A stretch of DNA of 64,000 nucleotides from Argyresthia goedartella. Lineage: Eukaryota > Arthropoda > Insecta > Lepidoptera > Argyresthiidae. The DNA is taken from assembly GCA_949825045.1 (NCBI GenBank), contig OX463808.1, positions 24,055,674 to 24,119,673 on the forward strand, written 5' to 3'. The notes beneath the pieces are model-generated. The model worked only from the letters and a program-made list of their open reading frames with translations, did not search any database and was not told where the DNA came from. The translations under genes and the position numbers were made by a program. The number at the start of each line of letters is the position of its first letter. Position 1 is the stretch's first letter. Shown here in pieces: positions 10,868 to 20,764 of the stretch.

Positions 10868-12038
10868 TCACAGGAACGCGCGCGAGCACTCGCTCAGCGT
10901 GTGCGGCCCCAAACAACCGAAACACAATCGGTGACGGAAGACAATCTTCCTGCGGGCAGCTACCCCGAGCGCCTTAAATTTGGCACAACTGGTCACGTCA
11001 TGACCGGCACTGACGTAGTGCACACAGCCGTCCACCCGACGGCGCGGCATTCAAAACGCCAAATTGTTTCGACCGCCCACCCCCCCGTGGGGGCGGGGGG
11101 CGCGGCCCCTCCCGCATCCGCGCGGGTTGGCGCTGCACACTGGCCTCCGTGTCCAGTGTGTCACATCGCCTACATTCACCCTCCAGAAAATCCGTCAGTT
11201 GGACGAGCGTGGGCAGTTCCGTGCTACTGCCCCCATGCAGTTGTTCAAACCGACTTTGAACAGCTGCAGGCAATCGTGACAAAACCATATACAAAACAAT
11301 GTATGACCATTGGTCTACCGGAAGACCAAGGTTCTGAAGGGCCTTAGTGGCCACCAGCACAGGGTTGAGCACCTGTACTCGGATGTCAACATCCCGGGTT
11401 ACTCTAGGGATGCTAAACAGCTTCCCTAGCTGCGCATCAACCAACCGCCGTTTGTGTTGGTAGCGGTCAAACAATATGGACCTGGCTATCTCATAATTGC
11501 CCGCCGTGACCGTTAGGTGACCGACCAACTCCTTCGGTTCACCCCGCAGAGCCATCAATAGTTGGGCCAACTTGTAGGCGTTGTCCAGGTCGTCCCGACC
11601 GTGGACCAAACTATCAAATAAATTAATGAAGGCCGGCCACTCATCAATTGCCCCACTGAAGGCCGGAATCTCCAGGTGTGGCAGCCGTCCAACAACACCC
11701 TTCGGGGGTGGGTCTCCGTTACCCTCCCCACGGTCATTCCTTCGCGACCGCTTAATTTTCTCCGCGCGACGCTCGATGTCACCCAAGCATTCCATCGCTT
11801 GGTCAGCATCCGCGCAGAGCTGTTTCACTGCAGCCACCTAGGCTTCATCAGTAAGCCCGAGAGCTTCAGCCTCCGCAGCCAGCCGACACACCTTCTCGAC
11901 GCGTGTTATTGCGTCCTCCATACGCTTGAGCAGGACATCGTCCATGTCCGGTCGCTCCACATACTTATGAGTATGGGCGAGCCATCTGATTTCCTCCCGG
12001 ACACCATGCCGCAGTACCGTCAAGGGCGAAGGTGCCAT
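10868..12038 (-). pseudogene. BEL/Pao A gag
   Basis: The frame from 12038 has one in-frame TAG at 11838-11840, then continues to 10998. It includes LPHLEIPAFSGAIDEWPAF, INLFDSLVH, a LRGEPKELVGHL block and YQHKRRLVDAQLGKLF, all typical of the DUF1759-like gag core of BEL/Pao. A frameshift near 11050 leads into a zinc-knuckle region with CAKFKALGVAARRK and LCFGCLGPHTLSEC. GC-rich, low-complexity sequence follows to 10500. Confidence 0.82.
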
Positions 12039-12110
12039 GTTGACCGATTTAATAGATTCTGGTCTTATACTTCACTACCGAACTAAGTATAGCCAGAGAC
12101 CAGCACTTGC

Positions 12111-12739
12111 CCGTCAGCGCTGGGCACAGAAATTAAAACTAAGTTGTCAAAACTAAGGCAACCACTAAAACAATTAAATCCTAAAAAATATTTAATATGG
12201 TCGCCCTGTGGACATACACCTTATAACTATACACTCTAAATCAATTAGAGAATGCCACCATAAAGCACAATACAAAATAACACACAAAAATTTATTATAA
12301 GAAAAAAGGCTATTTTTAATATAATGTAGGTAGCCGTGAACCTTCTAGAAGTGGCCCCTCCGATATGACCCACACTTCTACTGAGGTCAGCAAAATCAGC
12401 TTAATACCCCTTAAATAGCCTGACCCTGCTCTGTAATCCGAAATAACACTGAAATGCTATGGAACCCGACTGCAATACTATAGTCCGACCGAATGACTGT
12501 TCCTTGGTACACCGAGTAGTTTCCGACTACAATTTTATAATAATTGTTAACTAAATCGTCAATTATATGTTCACTAACCGAAATGAACCTAAATTGTGGT
12601 ATACCGACCACAAGACTCACTCACAAAATGATTGCCGACCAATCTGAGGTGCCGACCACCCTCTCCCAGCTACAATGTGGCAAAAAAACAACCCTACAAC
12701 CGTCCGTGAATCGATTTCCTACTAGGAAACCGCGCCTCT
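12111..12739. other. Junction between the two BEL/Pao pieces; probable leader/LTR of element A
   Basis: No coding sequence. A GGTCTCTGGCTATAC stretch just upstream of the A gag on the minus strand could be a primer-binding region. The rest does not match the LTR of the plus-strand piece at 13677-14206. Confidence 0.35.
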
Positions 12740-13645
12740 GCTACCAAAATCGTCTGAGCGTGTCGGAACGGATTTCGCGGGACCATTCATGGTCAAGTCT
12801 TCACAGCTACGGAACGCCAGATTAGTGAAGGCATACCTGTGCGTCTTCGTGTGCTTGGCCACGAAGGCAGTCCACTTGGAGGTGGTCAGTGACCTCACTA
12901 CGGACTGGATCGGTTCGTCTCACGAAGGGGCCTCCCGTCATTAATCCGTTCGGACAACGGCACAAATTTTGTCGGAGCCAGGCGATATCTGCAGGAGGTC
13001 ACTCAATTCCTGAATGGTAACCAGGACGCCATCGGTACGGCTTACTCCCGACGAGGGATTGAATGGGTTTTCAGTCCGCCGGGATGTCCTCATTGGGGAG
13101 GAATTTTTGAGGCTGCGGTTAAATCGGCTAAGTCGCACCTGACGAGGATCATCGGTGAGACCTCTCTACGCTTTGAAGAGCTTGCGACGCTGTTCTGTAA
13201 AATTGAAATGACACTGAATTCGCGTCCGTTGTGCCCGCTCAGTTCGGATCCAAATGATTTGGAAGCGTTGACGCCGGGTCACTTCCTGATAGGTCAGCCC
13301 CTTAACGCCCTGCCAGAATACCCATTCGGTGATGTTAAGTTAAGTCGGTTAACTAGGTGGCAGATGTTGCAGTAGATGGCTCAAGATTTTTGGAAACGGT
13401 GGTCCCTTGAGTACTTGCACATCTTGCAGCAGCGCCTTAAGTGGACTGACCGGACGAGCCCCCCTCAAGTCGGTGATTTAGTGCTGATTAAGGATGCGAA
13501 CCTGCCATCATTGAGATGGAGACGAGGACGGATCGTCAATTTATACACGGGTCGGGATGGCACGCCTCGATCAGCAGAAGTCAAGGTGGGGGACTCGGTC
13601 CTCAAGAGAGCGGTCGCAACACTTTCTCGCCTTCCTATTGATTAG
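12740..13645 (+). pseudogene. BEL/Pao B integrase
   Basis: Plus-strand integrase core: VGTDFAGPFMVKSSQLRNA, AYLCVFVCLATKAVHLE, then after a frameshift near 12905-12935 RRGLPSLIRSDNGTNFVG and FSPPGCPHWGGIFEAAVKSA. The Asp residues of TDFAG and SDNGT and the Glu of FEAAVK fit the DDE triad. An in-frame TAG at 13373-13375 precedes AQDFWKRW and the C-terminal LRWRRGRIVNLYTGRDG. It is in opposite orientation to element A. Confidence 0.85.
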
Positions 13646-13676
13646 GGACAGGTTCGGGCCTGTCCGGGCGGGTGAC

Positions 13677-14206
13677 TGTTTAATATTTATGCTTCGGAAC
13701 GCACCGGTTTTTTCGTTGCGCGGATCGACCGCGAGTGATCGGGACATCACTAGCTGTCACTTGCATAGAAACGAAATGACGAGTTAGAGGTGACTTTTTT
13801 GCACATGGGATAAAAATCGGCGCCAGCATCGGGAAGCTTGGTTGAATGTCAATTATAATAATCACGGAACAATCGTCGGGAAATAAGTAGATTTCACGTC
13901 ATCGGAGTGAGTGCTTCGTGTTGTGAAAGGTTGAAGTGATTCGGGGATCAATTCGTCGCGTTCGGACAGCGACCCTTTGTGTCGGCAAGCATCACGACGG
14001 CTACCACAGCGGGCTGCGACGAGAGTAAGATTCGACTCCCCTCGCCCCCCACCCTGGTGTTCCTCATCCCGTATTCCTGCCTCGAATTGAGCTGTCGAAT
14101 ACCAGTCGACGGCGTCAAGGTCAGTACTGCTTTGTGACATTCCACTGAAAAACAACCCTACCAAGATTCCACGCCCTGTCGGTTAAGGCGTGGGAATTTA
14201 CCAAAG
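13677..14206 (+). repeat. Putative 3' LTR of BEL/Pao B
   Basis: It begins TGTTTAATATTTATGC about 30 bases after the integrase stop and shares its first 29 bases with 8351-8379. The region ends near a CCACGCC...GGCGTGG palindrome (14169-14193). The right boundary is uncertain because no full second LTR is present. Confidence 0.55.
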
Positions 14207-14337
14207 TTTGTATTTTAAGCTATATTTATAAGCTGTTTTACATGTTTTTATGATTTGTCAATTCAAAATGTTTTATCTCCGTAACTACTCATTCTCTCCA
14301 AAGGAGGTCTATCCTTTTTGATATCAATAGCTTATCA

Positions 14338-14562
14338 ATGACAGCTATGTCCACCTTGGCTCCCACTAGGTGGCGCTGGCGTGATTGGAGGCAAAACGTT
14401 TCATTCATCCGAGATTAGGTTAAATTTCAAATACACTTGACACTAGCAAAACCTCAAATGAGGTTAGCACGTCATATATTATGAGAAGTAAACAGAATTT
14501 GACAACATTAATAGCTATACAGCCTCCAAATACACCAGCGCCATCTGCAATGAGATTTTGAG
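14338..14562. repeat. MITE-like repeat, copy 1
   Basis: Shares AGCTATGTCC, GGTGGCGCTGGCGT, a central GAGGTTA block and ACACCAGCGCCATCTGCAAT with 15388-15540. The ends are imperfect inverted repeats (GGTGGCGCTGGCGTG versus TACACCAGCGCCATC). It lies 466 bases before the last Atg3 exon. Confidence 0.65.
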
Positions 14563-15027
14563 TTTAGGCTAGGGTTACCCAGGCTTTAAAATAATACTAT
14601 GTTTTTTTCCTACAAAGCTTAAATTCGAGAAAATCTCTCACTTTTCAATGGGAATCAGGCTTATTCTCATGATTTTAAAATTTTGTGTCTGGTAACCCTA
14701 GATTAGGCGCCATTACGCATCGTAAGGTACCCGTGACCTGTGAAACGTTTTATTTTATTTATATTTAACATCATGAGGAAACACTTCTATATGGAGCTTA
14801 CGGAGCTGTGGCGATGGGTTAGCCCCGTGCCACGCAAAATCGAATATTGAATAACTGGCTAAACGTTGCCGCGTCTTTGCCTCTGCCACCCAATATGAGA
14901 AAAGGTTTCGTTTACTTAACTCGGTCATCATCATTAATCAGCCGCCCACATTGAGCCAATGCTGGGTCTTCTTTAAATGCCTTCTTTAAATGGTTATGTA
15001 AACTAAAGCCAATCTATCCGCCCGCAG
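14563..15027. other. Intron 3' end with degenerate repeat debris
   Basis: Mostly unassigned. Bases 14925-14975 (CATCATCATTAATCAGCC...) resemble a degenerate lepidopteran LINE-associated motif. Confidence 0.35.
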
Positions 15028-15181
15028 ACACGCAGAAGTGATGAAGAAGATCATCGAGACAGTGACGGAGAGCGGCGGAGAGATGGGCGTCCACTCGTAC
15101 CTGATTGTGTTCCTGAAGTTCGTGCAGACAGTCATTCCGACCATCGAATACGACTTCACGCAGAACTTCAGCATGAACTAG
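15028..15181 (+). CDS. Atg3: Atg3 terminal coding exon
   Basis: After a CCCGCAG acceptor the frame continues directly from the 1-132 exon: [19 protein letters not shown], then [16 protein letters not shown] and a final FSMN before TAG at 15179-15181. This matches the C-terminal end of Atg3 E2 domains, which typically finish in YDFTQNF-like residues. The exon is intact and in phase, so the gene looks functional despite the 14.9-kb intron before it. I saw no obvious AATAAA in the first few hundred bases of the 3' flank. Confidence 0.93.
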
Positions 15182-15387
15182 CAAACGGATCAGGAGAGAC
15201 GACTTATATATATATCGTCTCGATCACGAATATTTGACGGACGGAAGAAGTGTAGGACTCCAGATGAAATGTTATTCTTATTGTTCATAAGAGTCTCTGA
15301 CCGCCATACACAGAGTCATTTATTGAACCATTAATCCGAAACCAAATTTGAATTAACTATGAAAATCTTCACTTAAGTCATCCATAA

Positions 15388-15540
15388 TGGCAGCTATGTC
15401 CGCCTTTGCACACGCTTGGTGACGCTGGCGTAGTTGCGAGCCAGAGTTTCATTGAATGAACCTAAAACGAGGTTATCACCATGACAACTTTGATAGATAG
15501 ACAGGCGCCGACTACACCAGCGACATCTGCAATGAGCTTA
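15388..15540. repeat. MITE-like repeat, copy 2
   Basis: A second, shorter copy of the 14338-14562 repeat, with GCAGCTATGTCC at the left and CTACACCAGCGACATCTGCA at the right, again forming imperfect inverted ends. It lies just downstream of the Atg3 stop, so related copies flank the last exon. Confidence 0.65.
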
Positions 15541-15744
15541 GGTGCCACTCGCATAATTATTCCCTAGTATTCGTGATCGGGGCTCGATACACCGATCTCG
15601 GCCAGTTACATTTTGGACTGTTTGGACAGTCCGTGTCGTATGATATTGCTGCATTGGGGTGTCTCGGCCTGCCATCCACAAACTCAAATATACCGAAAAA
15701 GCGATAGTTTCCCATACACCAAACTTAAAGAGCATGAAATGCAT

Positions 15745-15892
15745 TTTAAAAAAACATGATCTTTTCGGCTAGCAATGAAATCGGTGTCCATCGATAGAGT
15801 AAATAGAGAAGACATGTAGAAGTATGTATTAATATTATGTAGATCGACACCGATTTCATCTCTGGCCGTAAATCAAGATTTTTTTCAAAATG
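15745..15892. repeat. Inverted-repeat (MITE-like) element
   Basis: Arms of about 45 bases: the left carries AGCAATGAAATCGGTGTCC and the right GACACCGATTTCAT, with T-rich/A-rich outer ends (AAAAAAACATGATC versus GATTTTTTTC). Confidence 0.6.
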
Positions 15893-16035
15893 GCGTGACG
15901 TAGGTATGCCAGTATGCGAATCTGTGGCTTTATATAGAATATGTACGTGACGTCTCGAAGCAAAGCTTTAAATACTAACAAGTCGCTTGTGGCGCCATCT
16001 GAATAGATTTTCCTTTGCCAATTCACTTGTATAAC

Positions 16036-16293
16036 CTTTGCACACGGCGTATTTTCAACGCGCCAACGATTCGCGTTTACTTCGATGTAAACGCAATTTG
16101 TACGCGAGTCAGACGCAAGTTATTTTCAGTGGATCTAGGAAAATTCACCGCCTCAATTGACCATCAGCAATCAATCGCTGGAAGTTCGTTTTTTGGCCGT
16201 GATTTTTCGGACCCCAGATTTCAGCAACACGTTGTCGACGTGCTTATTCAAAACGCGCGTCGTCGGCGCGGCAAAATACGCCGTGTGCAAGGG
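16036..16293. mobile_element. MITE with CTTTGCACACGGCGTATTTT ends
   Basis: The left end CTTTGCACACGGCGTATTTT is mirrored at the right by AAAATACGCCGTGTGCAAGG. The interior is noncoding. The terminal repeat is about 20 bases. No transposase is present, so the superfamily is unassigned. Confidence 0.7.
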
Positions 16294-16544
16294 ACGCATA
16301 GTTGAACATGTTCTCTAGAATGCATTGTATAGTTGAAAATCCTCTTGCCAGTGTGCGTCGTGTCATAATGTTAAGCTTTCATAGAATGAATAAGCAAGGA
16401 CAGGATTGTTAAACGCTCCAAAGCATCAAAATTACTTGGTGTACTTTAGCTGGTAGTTACTCTAGCTGGCTTTGTTGTGGTGGGTCAGTTTTTAATATAC
16501 CACATTTTTATGGTCATTCCTACATTTTCTAAATGTGTAAAAGA

Positions 16545-16860
16545 TATTTATATACACACGTATCATAAACCCTCTTTAAGGCGTCCAAAAACCGCATGTT
16601 ACGATCAGCATAATGTTAAACTACTTTGTAAAAACTAATTTCTTATCTGAATATTGAACATTATGACCATATTGTGTAAATTTTCTACAAATTATGATGT
16701 TCAAATTTCGAACGCCGACGCCCGCCTGCGTGCCGCCCCTACTTTGTCTGTGAAGTTGGTACTACAGAACAAGCTAAACAACTCAATGCCACAATGCCGG
16801 TCAAACATGCGGTTCCTGAACACATCAAAGAGAGCTTATGATACGTGTCTAGATAAACTA
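16545..16860. repeat. Fold-back repeat; arm shared with 48480-48545
   Basis: The left arm (ACACGTATCATAAACCCTCT ... CCGCATGTTACG) is the reverse complement of the segment around 16799-16857 (CATGCGGTTCCTGAACACAT ... ATGATACGTGT). A third copy of the arm lies at 48480-48545, showing it is dispersed. Confidence 0.65.
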
Positions 16861-17061
16861 GTGTATACTTGTATGTAACTTTACATAATTAGGCATTATA
16901 ACTCTCGAGTGATATTATTATGAAAATCGCCTTCGGCTCGTTTTTTAAACCCACTCTCGAGTTTTAATGCCCTCCATTATGTATCAGTCACATAAACTAC
17001 TATTATACTCGATTTAAGTAGAGCTATTATCCCTTTGTATGAATTAGAAATACACTTACCG

Positions 17062-17208
17062 CCTTATTCATAAAACTTATCAAACCTATGATAGCTAAAA
17101 TGTTTTGTCCTTTTCTCACAAACACAAATTTCAAAGTGACAGACAAAGACAAACGAATTATAAAGGCATTACAGTTAAAATAGGTTTATAAGACGTTTAT
17201 AAATAAGG
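17062..17208. mobile_element. MITE with CCTTATTCATAAA ends, copy 1
   Basis: Terminal CCTTATTCATAAA pairs with TTATAAATAAGG. The interior includes TTTTCTCACAAACACAAATT and GTGACAGACAAAGACAAAC. It is homologous, in inverted orientation, to 27574-27722. Confidence 0.8.
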
Positions 17209-17637
17209 TGATTACTCTGTATTTTAGCTTTTCTACATAATTAGTTTTAGACTCTTCTTTCAAAAACGCGAATTCATTCAATAAAGACTTGTTACAGAAT
17301 TATTTTGCCATAAATATGCATTTTCTTTATTCTTGTTTACATAAATACGATATGCTTACGCCTTTTTCTCGCCCGAAGAGGGGTAGGCAGAGATTAAAGA
17401 CCACTTGCTACGTTTCTGGCATACATCTCTCACTTCCTCACCATTCATAAGTATCTTCATACAATTAATATTCTTGTTTAATAAAACCAATATATAATCT
17501 CTATTAAATTATTTAATTATATCACCTTTAATCACATTCATTATTTACAAATCAAATAGGTACCAAATTCCGTTATTTATGTAGGAATTGAAGATGATGA
17601 TTAAAGCTACCTACCTAAAATATATTGCTATATTTTG

Positions 17638-17748
17638 CCTGTTTCACAGCGTCCGGATAACCTCTATGTGCCAATGAAATCGTGATTTTACGTACAAAAA
17701 TTATGATTTATCGATCGCATAGAGCTTATGTGGACAATGTGAAATAGG
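17638..17748. mobile_element. Short MITE with CCTGTTTCACA ends
   Basis: The left end CCTGTTTCACAGCGTCCGGA and right end TGTGGACAATGTGAAATAGG form imperfect 22-base inverted repeats around a short AT-rich centre. Confidence 0.65.
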
Positions 17749-19249
17749 CTCTTAGAGCATAAGAAAGACAATGAATGGTTAATTCAAATAAGTGAATTCT
17801 ATGATTTATAGGTACTATCAAACCATCTGAATCATGACCCACCATAAGCTTATTTTGCTAAACCCCTTAAATGCAAGTAGGTCGAAATTCGCTTGAAGGT
17901 TTATTTCCTTGGTAACGAACTTGTTATCATTTGATTAGACACTGACATTACGATAGATCTTACAAGTTTGAAAGTTTCAAACGAATTATCAGGCAAGTGG
18001 GTCATGATTCAGTTGGTTCGATTGTACATCATAGACAACATTTGCAGATAAATTACTCACAGTCTAACTTCGCCGAGGTTATCTCAAAGCGTTGCTTAAC
18101 CGGCAAGCACACACATTTGGCGTTTCGTAAAAATAAGAGAGCATTTGAATTGACCTTTATTTCCTTAGTTTCACTACTGCATAGTATTACATTTAGCATC
18201 AGTGGTTTGACTGAAGTCGTTGCGTATGTATGACAGTTTGCGTTCGAGCTCAACCTTCATGACTGATAAAGCAGCGGTTGGTAATAGTTCAAAATTAATA
18301 GTGACTAGCATTTATAATAACATTTTTTCATTTATGTAATTTATAAACACTATTATCTTATGCTCTGTCGATATTATATAATTATTAAATAATTATTTAT
18401 GGTCAACAATCTACATATGTATGCTGAAAAAAGACTAATGTGACAATAATAATAGACCATAAAGTAAAATAATAAAATGATAATAACGAATTGTAATGAA
18501 TAAAATTTACACATATACAGTTTTGAAATCACCTCAAAAATTATTTAAATAAATAAATATATAAAATAAACAGTCCAAGAATATTAACCGCTGTACGCTC
18601 TGTACCGTGGTATGGCTTAAGCACAAATGAACCTAGCTGCACGATAGATACAATGGAAACATGATTGCGTTTAACATAAATAATAAAAACTGGCAATAGT
18701 ATCGCGTAATCATAACTAAACGAATCGACTAATAATATATAAACCGCTGACACCGAAAACGTACCAACAATATAAAATCATCGCGAAAGAATACTTACAA
18801 TAATAAACTTATTCAGGTAATTAAAATATAAACTAATTCTTTGGAATCGTACCTAATATCCATCACATCGTGACATATATACTTAAACAAATACGTAAAA
18901 TATAATTTTTCGATGTCAACTCGCAAACGAATTCATTGTACTTTAAGAATTACTGGAGAATTATAGCAAATTACAGTTGCGTATATGGCATTTATTAATG
19001 CTCACTGGTATGGTATATACTGGTATAACCCCGCCACAATATATTATTTTTATTTTAACCAGACAATATATTTGCTAACTTGACGCCATCTATAAACGTA
19101 AACTATGGTAGAAATTATCAACAGTGAAATGAGCACCATTTTATTTTTAGACCTCCATAGGAAGCACGAATTATTATCAGAGTCAAAAAGGACGCGAGTG
19201 TAGATGAAATCATATTTATGCACCACCTGTACTGAATTGTATTATGTCA
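17749..19249. other. Intergenic, unassigned
   Basis: AT-rich convergent intergenic space between Atg3 and tweek. I see no supported gene, only short fortuitous ORFs. Confidence 0.5.
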
Positions 19250-19644
19250 CAACCTAGACCACTCAAGAAATAAAAGATTTTCACTTCTCGTAGTTGTTAT
19301 TGATATGGCCATAAAATCTAATTTAGTGAAATACTCACGGCGCTCACAGCCGCGCTCCACGCGGGCTGCGGCGGGGCGCGGCGCGGCTCCAACTTATTCG
19401 AAAATGGAACACATTTTGAATATATTGAAACCCGCCATTGTTGCAAGACTATGCAACTGGACCAATGTATGAAACATACATTTTCACATTAACTAACTTT
19501 TATAAAATGCTGGTTTTAGTAGCATTGCTTTTTATTTATTCTCGCAGGAGGTGCGAACAGTATTTCACATTAACTAACTTTTATAAAATGCTGGTTTTAG
19601 TAGCATTGCTTTTTATTTATTCTCGCAGGAGGTGCGAACAGTAG
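19250..19644. repeat. Dispersed repeat (copy 1) with internal 81-bp tandem duplication
   Basis: Homologous, in inverted orientation, to 46190-46560. Shared segments include TTCACTTCTCGTAGTT, GGCCATAAAATCTAATTT, a GC-rich block and ATAAAATGCTGGTTTTAGTA. Here an 81-base segment (TTTCACATTAACTAAC...GCGAACAG) is present twice in a row (19482-19643), which a single small ORF reads through because 81 is a multiple of three. Confidence 0.75.
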
Positions 19645-19855
19645 AGTATACTCCTCGGGGATAAAGCTGTTTTGTCTTGGGCACGCTTGAATCCCTCACT
19701 GCACTCAGAACTCGCGTCTTAATTCCCTTTAACTCACAACACCCTCACTTCGCTCGGGAGTTAAATCTGGAGTCCTTCGTTGCGCCCAGGATATACGTCA
19801 ATATCGCACCCGTTACAGAAAACAGTGCTTTATCCCCTTAGTGCATACTTTACTA
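19645..19855. mobile_element. MITE with GTATACTCCTCGGGGATAAA-like ends
   Basis: The left end GTATACTCCTCGGGGATAAA and the reverse complement of the right end (GTATGCACTAAGGGGATAAA) match with a few differences. It is immediately adjacent to the dispersed repeat at 19250-19644. Confidence 0.6.
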
Positions 19856-20577
19856 TTGAATTATTATTCGAGACACTTGACGCTACGTCCAACTCGCTAA
19901 CGCTTTCGATGCGTAATGATTCGTACTTCCTCTGCAGATAACTTACTATCTCTGGAAATTTATTAAATCTTCTATCATTTGAGACCGTCCTAATGATATA
20001 AAATATCGATGCATAATTTTACTAAAAAGTAAAATGTACAAAAATAAAGTTTATTTTTAATATCTTTCCAATTCACCCTAAGTTCCTATGATTATTGTGA
20101 TTAAATATTAGGTAAAAATGTTCAGTACTACACTACAAATTGAACATCTGTTTGAATTGAAGATAAATCACATAGTTTGAGGCAAGATATCAAAACCTAC
20201 GTAGTTCTACATAACATTCCTCACGGCTTTTGCCTCCGACTACAACACGCTACGAAAGTTACACCATATACAACAACGCTCATGCAACCTTATATTACCA
20301 TTGGTAATAAACACATTTATACAAAACAAGTTCCAACTTTGGTCCAACAACCTGTCAATATGATATCTTTGAATCTCGTGATAATACTCATTTCCAACCT
20401 ACGCAACCTATGCTATATGCAACGTTATTTTCATAAACTTCAGTTTGTCATCGTCATTACTTTGTTAGCACTGGGACCACTAATGCGCACTTTGCTATAT
20501 TTAGTCGACATTCCGGACTAAGTGAGATAATACTAGATGTATACCTAAACCAAGCAAGATTGAGTCATACAGACAGC
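19856..20577. other. Intergenic / tweek 3' flank
   Basis: AT-rich. A minus-strand AATAAA (TTTATT at 20050-20055) could be a tweek polyadenylation signal about 520 bases after the stop. No supported ORF. Confidence 0.35.
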
Positions 20578-20764
20578 CTATGACTTGTGAGGAACCATAG
20601 ACACAAGTTGCATAAGTACGACTGACAGCACCTTATCCAACGGGTCGAGGGTGCCACGCTGCAGCCACTTGGGTATGGTGGTGCGCGCGTGACTGAAGCC
20701 CAGCTTCTGCAGAATGTAGTCCACTCCGTAAGGCTCGATGGACTTGCCGCCCCAGGAAAGTAAC
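20578..20764 (-). CDS. tweek: tweek terminal exon
   Basis: The acceptor TTTATAG precedes a single G completing the Arg codon split from the 27909 exon. It encodes LLSWGGKSIEPYGVDYILQK through RTTIPKWLQRGTLDPLDKVL and ends MVPHKS before TAG (20578-20580). This is the diagnostic C-terminus of the family. Confidence 0.92.

Larger units (their letters stand above)
8400..12110 (-). mobile_element. BEL/Pao retrotransposon A (gag-PR-RT-RNase H, 3' truncated, decayed)
   Basis: The minus strand reads gag (12038 back to about 10868), protease, reverse transcriptase and RNase H, then stops abruptly at 8409 within the RNase H motif YAWTDCQI. Integrase and 3' LTR are missing on this strand. Several frameshifts and stops make it inactive. 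Sequence upstream of gag (about 12110-12720) probably contains its leader and 5' LTR, but I could not find a matching second LTR. GC content is higher than in the surrounding intron. Confidence 0.8.

Noticed and set aside
12060..12740. Remainder of the 13677-14206 LTR in inverted orientation, expected if BEL A and B were one inverted element
   Set aside because: I compared the reverse complement of this region by eye with the LTR and found no convincing match.
19330..19390. GC-rich block resembling a host exon
   Set aside because: An inverted homologous copy with the same flanks lies near 46430, so it belongs to a dispersed repeat, and no splice sites or conserved protein were found.
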